A stretch of DNA of 64,000 bases from Nitzschia sp. pyKryTriq1 (lineage: Eukaryota > Bacillariophyta > Bacillariophyceae > Bacillariales > Bacillariaceae). Below the pieces are notes generated by a model. It had not been told where the DNA came from, ran no database searches, and was given only the letters and a program-made list of their open reading frames with translations. A program made the position numbers and the translations under genes. Below are positions 21,499 through 30,203 of this stretch, piece after piece. How positions within the stretch are numbered: the stretch's first letter is position 1; each line of letters starts with the position of its first letter. The stretch spans positions 1,313,001-1,377,000 of the forward strand of contig OY101122.1 of assembly GCA_956465555.1 (NCBI GenBank), given 5' to 3'.

Positions 21499-23167
21499 TT
21501 AACTCTTGGACTTCTTCTTCTTCTTTTTCTTGTCCTTCTTCTCAGACTTTGGGGTCTCAGCTTCAGCTTCGGCTGCTTCTTCCTTCTTTGCTTTCTTGGC
21601 CTTCTTGGTGGACTTCTTCTTCTCCTTCTCATCATCGCTGTCATCAGCCACAGCTTCAGCGGCAGGCTCTTCGTCGGCCTTTCGCTTCTTGTCCTTTTTC
21701 TTCTTTTTATCCTTCTTCTTTGATGTTTCTGCATCCCCCAATTCTTCATCATCGTCGTCGTCAACCTTCAGTTGACGAGCGACTTCTTGCATGACATCGA
21801 TATTTCGTCGAGGAGCCGCACCGGTCTCATAGAATTTGAGACGCTCTTCAACTTGCTCTCGTAACTTCTCTCCGTACAGACGGCTGGGTTCGTCCGAGAA
21901 CGAGTCAATTCGTGTGGCAATCGAGCACTTGTTGGCCAAATATCTTGATATCCGGCCCTTATTCTTGGCCTCGGCTCGTCCGATAAAAGTGGAATGATAA
22001 ATTAATCCATACTTGGGTGTATTTCCCTTGGTCTTGAGAGCACGGAACAGCGCCTTTTCGGCACCCAGAATTTGAACCGTTGAGGCGGGCGCCTTGGCCA
22101 AGTTAGTCAACGATCCAGCCTATAGACAGCAGTAGGAGAGAAAGAATGAAGAGTGAGATCAAATCGTCGTCCGAGTGTGACGCTTCAGAAGCGGGTTGTC
22201 AATTGTTGCATACCTTGCTGATCAAACGTGCTGCAACCGTGTCTCCAATCAAAGCACTGAGGTTGGGAGCTACTACGGCCATCTTGTCCGTAAGATACAC
22301 GGATAAATTCTTCCGGAATTCGGCAAGTTTGACCATCCGCTGGGTAAAATTGACAATGTTGACCATATCGACAGCCGAGCAATCCATACCCATGCTGGTT
22401 TTGGCCGCTGATACCACTGCCTTGGCCAGGTCTTCATCACCCAAGATTTCAACAAGTCCCGCCATCTTTTCTTCCTCTCCCGACCCAAGAAGGGAGCCCT
22501 TGTCTTGAACAAACGCAGCGGTTCGTGCAAACATGATATTGTCTTTCACTACATCACGGAGCTCTGGAAAGTGCCAGCTGTACCACTCTCGGACTCTCAT
22601 GGCAAAAGTGTTGAGATCCTTGTCCATCTGATCCAAAAGGGCAATCGACTGGATAATCATATTGTCGGAACGGGCGGGATTGAACTTCACTTTGGATCTG
22701 GAATAGGAATGTCCCAATCCTAGCTGCGCCTTTTCCGCGGCGCCTCCTTCCAATCCTTTCACAAAAGTGTCAAGATGCATGCGGCATCCTCTCAATACCT
22801 CACGGACGGTGTCATCACTACGACATGAAACGCCGAGACCGTCCGCTATTGCTGTTGCAAGACCCGGATCAATCACACCAACCGCGAAACTCTTCGATTT
22901 CTTGGGCAAGTTCATTTCCAGAAAGTTGTGCAGCGACGGACTCATGGCGTGCTCCGAAATCGCGTTGGCGTTCTCGAGGGCCTCCTGGGCTGTCTCAAAG
23001 GGAGAAAAGGACTTTAGCTTGACGGCGCGCCCAAAGCGCTTCAAATCCATCACTGTGTCCATGCTGCCTTCCAGAAGCCCTCCGATCTCTTCAAATGCCA
23101 CAACTTCGAAAAGCGCGTATCCAGCGGCACATTCCAGCAGCGTGAACAAGGTCTTTGAATCTGCCAT
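21499..23167 (-). CDS. NOP56: Box C/D snoRNP core protein NOP56
   Basis: Two exons, complement(join(21499..22119, 22214..23167)), give 524 residues, joined [17 protein letters not shown] in phase 0. NOP56 pairs with NOP58 in box C/D snoRNPs that 2'-O-methylate rRNA in the nucleolus. The NOP5NT-like N-terminal domain is [16 protein letters not shown]. The central NOSIC/Nop core includes [34 protein letters not shown] and [14 protein letters not shown], then [37 protein letters not shown] and [20 protein letters not shown]. The wording of these blocks is NOP56 rather than NOP58. The C-terminus is a long Lys/Asp/Glu-rich tail typical of the protein. The start MADSKTLF is the first ATG in frame after a stop-free but TTG-led stretch. 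Confidence 0.96.
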
Positions 23168-23719
23168 TTTAACGCTTTTACGTCTCGCTGTTCTTCGACA
23201 GCAAAACGAAAATAACAGTTGCAGGAAGTTTTGGCTATACAAACACAAGCTGTATCGCTCCCTCTGCCGTTGATCGTAGCAACATCCGCTGTATGTGTCC
23301 GCTGTCGGGTATCGATCCATCGGAACTTGCATGTTGGTGGTTGCTTCTTGCTACGGGTAGACCTACCGGTACCGGGTACCGGGAACTGTAGCTTTCATCG
23401 ATCTTGCGTTTTGGTTCGGTGGCTGGTGGGCGCTCAAACACCCCTGAGTAGGATTTCTCCAGTTTTCAGCGCGCATGCTGCGCGAAGCGTCTTACAGGAA
23501 CGATTTTGTGCGAACTCTGATAGAAGATGGAAGGTGAAACCAAAACATATCAGCCTTGCTTAGGGGTGATTTCACAAAAATATCTTTCGTATTCGTTCGT
23601 CAGTATGTACGTCTTCGAGCGGCGAGGAAGGCGCTCGTGACTCGTGACATGAATCAACAATAATTTGGCTCGTGCCACAGTGCGAGTACAGGTAGAGAGA
23701 GTAATCATTACACTCTACT

Positions 23720-23762
<43 letters not shown>

Positions 23763-24177
23763 CAGGAGAGGACGGCTACAAATTCTAACTCGTAAAGTAG
23801 AGACTGGCTGACTGTAGCTAGAGAGCAAGCAGAGACTATATCTAGCTAAGAATCTTGACATAATATGTCTATCCCAATGACAGAGCACGCATATTGTACT
23901 ACCACCACCAGTACCGTATCATAGTTCCTTCAACAATGAGGGGCAAAGAAAGAAGTTTTTCTCTTCACCCGACACCTAGTAGCCTACCAGATGCACCAGA
24001 GGCAGACAAAGTAGATGATGATTATTCTTTCTCCAGGCTACCCCTACCGTATCCGTACACCCATAGAAGATGTTGATATACTACAAACCCACGATGCAAG
24101 CTTTCTATCCACATGGTGTCATCAAGAACTCAATTGGTTATGGATCATTTACTGTACTTGTACGAATAAACTTTTTA
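23168..24177. other. Intergenic region with simple repeats
   Basis: About 1 kb between the 5' end of NOP56 and the 3' end of the Ser/Pro-repeat gene. It contains a GTACC cluster near 23366-23390, a long GA microsatellite (listed separately) and TAGAGAG/CTAGCT tracts around 23800-23850. Short ORFs lack coding features. No RNA gene recognised. Confidence 0.55.
23723..23759. repeat. (GA)n microsatellite
   Basis: About 18 uninterrupted AG dinucleotides followed by TAGCAGGAGAGG. Likely length-polymorphic; no function inferred. Confidence 0.95.
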
Positions 24178-26694
24178 TTATGCACTGTTCGTTGTAACAT
24201 ACGCGTTGAGAGGAACAATGCGAGGAACAACAAGATTTGTCCTCTCTGCAGTTAATTTCTCGACGTTGTCATTCTCAGCGTTTTCTTTCTCGTCGTCGGT
24301 TTCGTCGGTGCTCACACGAAACTCGTTTGTCGACATTTCGTCAAAGTTGTACCACAAATCTTCCGGTCCATCTTCTGGGTAGGTGAACGTAATCACATTC
24401 TCGTCGTTGTCGTCGTCCAGTGTGGTCTCAGGCGTGGCACTTTGTTGGTTTGAAGATTGCGATTGGACACTGGAAGTTGAATGGCTCACCGTCTTTTCCT
24501 CCGATTGGACGTCGTCTTCCTCCGGCAGCTCGATCGTCAAGCCTTCTGGTGAATCATCGTTCGTTGAAGATTCTGGTGGAGACGGTGCGCTAGTCTCAAA
24601 TCTTTCCAAGAGGAACAGCTTCAACCCATCTGTGGACTGGCTATTTTTGGAGCTCCAATCTTCCATTGTGGTAGAGGCACGACTGGAACAGTCTGGAACC
24701 TCCTTAGATACTCGTTGCTTTGGTTTGACTTCACTCTTTGCTACAGGAAGACAAATGGGGATTTGTGGTTTCTCCGCGGCCCTCGCACATGCACACATTG
24801 TGCAGGTATGAGTATTGACAGGAACACTTTCCAGAAGAGGCTTGCCCTCTAAAGTGTTGCCCTTGCGCAAGACCACAGACTTGGGGGGAGGGCTAATCGA
24901 TCCAACATGGGAGCCCGGGAACACCCTACGTACAAAAGTGCCGAGCTTCGTAAAACCCCTCTTGATTACTGGTTTCTTTGCGTTTCGGGAAGTCTTACGA
25001 AAAGCCTTCGGGTCAAATTCAACTTCTTCTCCCTCAGATCCAACAACGCTGCACGACGCTTGGCTATCTCCTGAAATTGAGTTTTCGGGAAAGGAGAACG
25101 TCACAGCTTGGGTTGGTACCGCAGGGGATTTCTTCAGTCCTCGTCGACCCTTGAAAGGACTCCTACTGAATCTCCTGGCAGGTACTGCTAGATGATGTCT
25201 TTCCTTGATTCTCGACGGGGCTTCCTCAGGTTTCCTCGTTTGGGTTAGACTTGATCGGCCCCTCGTCGTCACTTCTACTGGAAACGGTTCCTTGGTACGC
25301 TTACTTGGACTGCTTCCGCGGCTCTTGCTTGGACCATTTTGCAGGCCCTTAGTGGGGCTCATACTACGGCCAGTGCTTGAACGACGTTGCAGGCTCTTGC
25401 TTGGGCTCATGCTACGACCCTTGCTTGGACCAGCCCTGGCGGGGCTCATACTACGGCCTGTGATTGGACTACGCCGCTTTCTCATGCTTGGGCTCATGCT
25501 GCGACCCTTGTTTGGACTACGTAGCGGGCTCATACTACGTAGCGGGCTCATACTACGTAGCGGGCTCATACTGTGGCCGCTGCTTGGCCCACTTTGCAGG
25601 TTCTTGGTGGGGCTCATGATACGGCCCTTGCTTGAACTACTTCGTGGGCTCTTGGTGGGTGTAATGCGGCCCTTGCTTGAACTACTTCGCGGGCTCCTGG
25701 CAGGACTCATGCTGCGACCCTTTCTGTCGTTTGCGACGGGCACTGCTCGATTATCTCGTTCCTTTATAATTGGACTTGGTTCGGTACACTTCTCTTTTTC
25801 GATTTGAGTCGATCTGTCGCGTCCCCAAAAATTGTGAGAAGGCTTCTTCGGACTGGGACTTGTGGCGATTCCTGTCCTTTTCTTGACTTCCGTTCTTTCA
25901 ACTTCCTTCTTGGTCACAGCTTCGGTCTTTACCGGAAGAGCGGTCTTTACTTGGAATCGGATACCGCTCTTCTTGTCAGATCTTGACCTCACCAGTTGGA
26001 CTAACTCGTTGGGAACATCATCGATACAGTCGACCTGAAGGGAATCTTGAACCGTGTCCCAGAAGCAACCAGTGTCCACACATGTACAATATCCATGCTG
26101 TGTAATGCCATCAGAGCTGTGTACCCGTCTGATATCGCAGGGGGGATCATCCGGTTTCGAGGGATGATCCGAATTCCGGGTCTCAACTGTGATGTTGAAC
26201 TTTCTATCGTGTGTCTGCCAGCCAGCTCCTTCCTCATCCGCAAGAGCATCGAGCAATGAATCGACTCCATAAACTTGGTTCCCAAAACTATTTATGAGAT
26301 CGTCGAATGCCCAAACCCACGAACCAGACTCCTCAGACAAGTCGGTGCCGGAAGAATCCGAAGCTGAATCGTCGCTACCTCTCTCGGGGCGTTTCGGGGC
26401 TTTTCGCGGATTGACGAGCTTCCGAGCCACAACACGAAGTGGGCCGCTGGAAGATTTGTTCCCCGCCTCTGACGATGCCCCGTTCTTTCGTCTCGCGAAC
26501 AGTCTGGGCAACATTTTGCGACGCTGTGGCGGAATGCTCGCATTAACCTCGCCTTCTCGATCGCTGGAGCCACTAGTTGGATCCAACGAGAAAGGAGACC
26601 ACCATCCGTCGTTTTTTTGCGGCATCATCTCAGTACCGCTATCGATCAGTGAGGAGCCCGATATGCTTTTCTTTCCAGCAAGTTTGACTACCAT
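24178..26694 (-). CDS. Large disordered protein with GRSMSP-type Ser-Pro repeats
   Basis: Single exon, 838 residues, not recognised as a known family. N-terminal residues about 1-130 are polar with basic patches (PPQRRKMLPRLFARRK). A moderately ordered part follows with GSWVWAFDDLINSFGNQVYGV and VDTGCFWDTVQDSLQVDCI. The middle, roughly residues 330-480, carries more than a dozen variants of GRSMSP, SPARSP and SPLRSM, each with an S-P site. The C-terminal third is acidic with ELPEEDDVQSEEK and FTYPEDGPEDLWYNF. There is no signal peptide or membrane segment. The S-P density suggests a target of proline-directed kinases (CDK or MAPK), and the Arg/Lys spacing suggests RNA, DNA or microtubule contact; both are inference. 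Codon use and length support a real gene. Confidence 0.75.
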   Translation of the reverse strand: MVVKLAGKKSISGSSLIDSGTEMMPQKNDGWWSPFSLDPTSGSSDREGEVNASIPPQRRKMLPRLFARRKNGASSEAGNKSSSGPLRVVARKLVNPRKAPKRPERGSDDSASDSSGTDLSEESGSWVWAFDDLINSFGNQVYGVDSLLDALADEEGAGWQTHDRKFNITVETRNSDHPSKPDDPPCDIRRVHSSDGITQHGYCTCVDTGCFWDTVQDSLQVDCIDDVPNELVQLVRSRSDKKSGIRFQVKTALPVKTEAVTKKEVERTEVKKRTGIATSPSPKKPSHNFWGRDRSTQIEKEKCTEPSPIIKERDNRAVPVANDRKGRSMSPARSPRSSSSKGRITPTKSPRSSSSKGRIMSPTKNLQSGPSSGHSMSPLRSMSPLRSMSPLRSPNKGRSMSPSMRKRRSPITGRSMSPARAGPSKGRSMSPSKSLQRRSSTGRSMSPTKGLQNGPSKSRGSSPSKRTKEPFPVEVTTRGRSSLTQTRKPEEAPSRIKERHHLAVPARRFSRSPFKGRRGLKKSPAVPTQAVTFSFPENSISGDSQASCSVVGSEGEEVEFDPKAFRKTSRNAKKPVIKRGFTKLGTFVRRVFPGSHVGSISPPPKSVVLRKGNTLEGKPLLESVPVNTHTCTMCACARAAEKPQIPICLPVAKSEVKPKQRVSKEVPDCSSRASTTMEDWSSKNSQSTDGLKLFLLERFETSAPSPPESSTNDDSPEGLTIELPEEDDVQSEEKTVSHSTSSVQSQSSNQQSATPETTLDDDNDENVITFTYPEDGPEDLWYNFDEMSTNEFRVSTDETDDEKENAENDNVEKLTAERTNLVVPRIVPLNAYVTTNSA
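25516..25569. repeat. Three 18-bp tandem copies inside the Ser-Pro-repeat gene
   Basis: The unit ACTACGTAGCGGGCTCAT, read on the minus strand, encodes the six-residue step RSMSPL three times. The copies are nearly identical at DNA level, unlike the surrounding diverged repeats, so this is a recent local expansion that keeps the frame. Confidence 0.85.
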
Positions 26695-27397
26695 CGTCCC
26701 TCAAAGTGCGTGACAATGGATAGAATGGCTGTTTTACGAAGTAGGAGTACGAGTATGTAGTTGTACTGTATCGAGAATGAAGCGACCTTCCTTCTTGAGA
26801 TTGGCGCTCTACTAGTAGAGCGGAAATTTCTTCCAGTGGTGTTGGATGCAGAAAACGAGGAAAAATCTAATTTCGAAAGTTCCCGCCAGGAATATGTTAT
26901 ACGAATATGAATATAATGACGTCTGGCGTGCTGTCTTCAACCGAAAAACAACATGTGCCTACTATATCGACGTCCGATTACATAGAGATTGGATGTCATC
27001 GGAGTTCCGACAGGGGCTTATGCTATCTTTACGCTCAAAATGACTCACTCGTGCCAAAATTTTCTCCCTTGAGAAAATACAGCAGTGTACGGTAGTCATC
27101 CGTCAGTCCCAAGTTGGGGGAAGATTCTTCGATTTATTGAACGATCGATGATCGTTCTTCCCCTCTTCGTTCGATCTTTCGTATGTACTTCGTACCGGTA
27201 CGTACCGGTATGTGAAGGCAGGGTGTACCAGTACCTGGTACCGGTATTGGTACAGTACACCTGGTACCAGCAGTTGTTGTTGTTGTTGTTGTTAACTGTC
27301 TCCAGTCCCATTGAGCGTGGTTAGAACGGGATAGTATCAATCCCACCAGAGGCTCGCAGGCACTTAGACTAGACTACTAAGTGCGTTCTTCGACTAC
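26695..27397. other. Intergenic region with GTACC palindromes and a TTG run
   Basis: About 700 bp upstream of the Ser-Pro-repeat gene. Positions about 27190-27275 form a dense block of ACCGGTAC, GTACCAGTACC and GGTACCGGTA units, followed by about seven TTG triplets (27272-27293). The ORFs are low-complexity and unsupported. No gene is recognised. Confidence 0.55.
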
Positions 27398-27905
27398 CTA
27401 CTCCTGTTTCCCGTCGGATTCCTGGTCGGATACCACGGCCGCCTGGGCTTCTTCGTCCAGCTCCAGGGTTTGTTGGGTCCACCCCCAGTAGAGTCTACTA
27501 GAGTCTCCACTCCGGCGGGTTGCATTGTCACATAACTGTTTGATTGGGCGGATTGCCACTTTGTCGACAAAATTGCTCTGTCGGATTGCAATGTAATGCT
27601 GGATGGTGTAAAGCCCTGCTTCATTACGGGCAACTTCGATCCTCGGGTAGGCCCAACTACCGTCTCGGAGCTTGTTCGGGAGGCGCACCGCAATCCTGCG
27701 CACTACCTGATGGTGAAAGCCCTGGAGGGCATTCAACATCCTCGGCGTGATGGTCCACGTCTCGCACCCATAAAGTAAGACCGACTGTACGATGGCTTTG
27801 TAGAACATCACTGAACCAATCGGAACGCACCGGACGTACTGACGCGTCTAAGAGGACTCCCCAATCGAGCCAAGTTGCTACGATCCCGACTACGGCACCA
27901 AGCAC
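27398..27905 (-). mobile_element. LINE (non-LTR retrotransposon) reverse-transcriptase 3' remnant
   Basis: The frame at 27398-27811 contains MMFYKAIVQSVLLYGCETW followed by RMLNALQGFHHQVVRRI. This is the conserved region just after the reverse-transcriptase core of many non-LTR elements (typically FYKAVVQSVLLYGSETW...L..FH..C.R.I). Sequence just upstream (27808-27905) reads SRDRSNLARLGSPLRRVSTS in another frame, which fits the preceding RT thumb region, so at least one frameshift separates the two parts. The endonuclease, the catalytic YADD box and a poly-A tail are missing. Only the 3' part of the coding region survives, consistent with an old 5'-truncated copy. Confidence 0.75.
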
Positions 27906-28913
27906 CGAGCATGTGCTGAATTCGTTGCAGGAGCTCGCAGAGAGAGCGTTGCTTTGCCGCTATCAACAGGCGAACCACAAGAAAAAGCACTCGCTAGCAG
28001 TTTTAACGGTCTTCCAAATTTTACATAATGGAAATGCATTTAGACTGTCATGCGTGCGTTCTGATTTCAGCCAATCGACCATGTCTTGCTTGTCCACAAG
28101 TACGTGTACGTAGTCAACCACTGTACCTACAGTATGGAGCAGTACTTGAACGACTACTCAGAGAGGGAGAGGCTTCCACGTGTAGATGCGGAGGACAAGG
28201 CGTGAGAGAGGTTGAGGAGTCGTCTGGTCAGAATCCACGATATATTCAAGAAAGACTCCTCAGTAATCTCTCTACTTCGTAGCTCTAGCTACATAGCTAC
28301 AGAGCTACAGGTAGCTCTCTACTAGAGAGAGAGAGAGAGACATTAGTAACTACTGAGCGATACCTTGATGGTCTGGTACTACTGATGTTAGTACTTTTAG
28401 AGGAGAAGTGGTTGAGCTAGTACTAGCCTGCCTCCTCTGCTGGCTAATAGCAGCAACAAGTACGAGTACCGTACCAGTACTGTAGCTCTTATTTTGTAGA
28501 GTTCTACTCTACTCTAGAGTACTCTCTACGAGTAGCTAAACTATGATAGAGGTACGAGCAGTAGTAGTCATGTACTAGAGTAGTAGCTATGTCGTTTGCA
28601 CCATAGTCTATACACTACCCGTATTTCTCTACATGCTTGCAATGCAGTATAGTACTACTATAACACTTATTTGTATTTGAAAGAAAGGTTTCCGCGGAGA
28701 AGATGAGCACCAAGTCTCGAATATTGATCAATTGACCCGTGAGTTTGATGATGGCCACGTCGTCTCAATTTAGCTCCCACCACCGGCAATTAAAAAGGGG
28801 TACGCCATGGTCGGAGACCATCGAAGTAATATATTGCCAGAATCCTCGTAAAAATTACTAGACTTCATTTACTGGGTATCATGTCTTTAAGCTTATGGTG
28901 CATTTGGAATGTT
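27906..28913. other. Low-complexity intergenic region rich in CTAG, AGCT and GTACT words
   Basis: About 1 kb. From about 28255 to 28640 the sequence is built from overlapping CTACTAG, AGCTAC, GAGAGAG and AGTACT words, including a GA run near 28322-28340. No gene, RNA or transposon ends were recognised. Confidence 0.6.
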
Positions 28914-29279
28914 CTATTGAGTGGCGTGCAAGAATTCGTTGCGGCGCGAGTTGCGGTCATAGATCGAGGATTCACTGTTCATGCTGACAAAAGTTTCTCG
29001 CAGTCCTTCATGATGATGAGCAGAATTGTTTGACATGTGTCTTTCTCCTGCATGAGGATCATGATGCATTTCTTGATGGTGAAGCTCGTGAGTCTTATGA
29101 ATTGTCGACCGCCGTGCCAATTGGCCGAGAGTTTCCATGATGGAATGGTCAACGGGTTGGTGCGTGGCGTGGACAGGTTGTCCTGCTGCGATGCCCTTGT
29201 GGGAATTGTTTCTCGCCTCGTGCCTCTTGTAGATGCTGGAACGATTGGCCGTTTCTGCAAGTGCTGAAAAGAAGTTCAT
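28914..29279 (-). CDS. Small His/Asn/Arg-rich protein with a repeated motif
   Basis: ORF of 121 residues from an ATG, not recognised. It contains three copies of a short motif: NRSSIYKRHEARNNSHK near residues 12-28, RRSTIHKTHELHHQEMHH near 57-74 and SESSIYDRNSRRNEFLH near 102-118. The central copy sits in a His-rich stretch (HHQEMHHDPHAGERHMSNN). There is no signal peptide or membrane segment. The internal repeat and the lack of simple-sequence DNA under it argue for a real coding gene in an otherwise barren region. A His-rich protein could bind metal; this is inference. It may also be one exon of a longer gene. Confidence 0.5.
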   Translation of the reverse strand: MNFFSALAETANRSSIYKRHEARNNSHKGIAAGQPVHATHQPVDHSIMETLGQLARRSTIHKTHELHHQEMHHDPHAGERHMSNNSAHHHEGLRETFVSMNSESSIYDRNSRRNEFLHATQ

Positions 29280-29802
29280 GATATGGTGGATAAAATTATA
29301 TTTTTGTTTGTTTGCTTAGAGTTGTGGATTGTGTTTGGTGGTGATGATGATGATGATGATGATGATTGTGATTGCGGTTTTATGATGACAAAGAAGAGGA
29401 AAACGAATGAATGAATTATTATTGTTGAGGAATAATGAGGAACGTCGAGCGAACATTCGTGTCAAATAATACAAAAAGATCGACCCCTGTGTGGATTCGA
29501 GGCATAAATTCAATTTTGTTTAATGTATACTGACATTGAACTTACTCAGGGGTATTCAGGTGAAACCTCCGAAGATGTTGCATTTGCGCGCGTTGTTCGA
29601 TGATACTCGTACTTGTTGTAGTCTACGCTCTACGCGGATGTGGCGACCGGCTCCGACTATTAGTACAGTGGTAGTCTAGTAGAGTAGCTCTCTAGAGAGA
29701 GTCTACTACTACTAGCTAGCTAGCTAGCTAGCTACTAGTAGCTCTAGCTACTAGTAGTAGAGAGAGTAGTAGTAGAGAGTAGAGCTACTACTAGCTCTAC
29801 TG

Positions 29803-29834
<32 letters not shown>

Positions 29835-30203
29835 TACTACAAGCAAAGTCAATACTTTTCTTCTTGTTGGTGGACTCTATTCCTAAAAATCATTGGTGTA
29901 GCTACTGCTTATCGCCAGTAGCCTTCTCTGAGCTCTACTTGTACTACTACTAGTAGAGAGACTACGAGGAGAAAAATCCGGATCTCATCCTCCTAGATAG
30001 CAGACGAGGGTCTCTGTAAATGATGCAAGTTTCAGACAAAATGCTGCCAAATAGTGGTGAATTCAAGTTCTAGTCTTCCACCAAGCAGCTACTTTCTTCT
30101 TCTTAATCACGACAAAAGCTAGAACTGGGGGTAGAAGGTACAAGCTATGGCTACAGTACTGCTCTAGATCCCCACAATACTTCGGCTACTACCATCGAAA
30201 GCT
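29280..30203. other. Low-complexity intergenic region
   Basis: About 920 bp. It holds an ATG/GAT triplet run (about 29340-29366), and a block at 29660-29840 made almost wholly of CTAG, TAGTAG, AGCT and GAGA words, with GCTAGCTAGCTAGCTAGC near 29718 able to self-pair. A GA run lies at about 29806-29834. No gene is supportable. Confidence 0.65.

Noticed and set aside
23723-23759. Regular repeat checked as a CRISPR-like array
   Set aside because: It is a plain GA microsatellite without spacers, and the genome is eukaryotic.
25205-25807. 200-residue plus-strand ORF rich in GLILRP repeats
   Set aside because: It is the antisense image of the GRSMSP repeat region of the real minus-strand gene.
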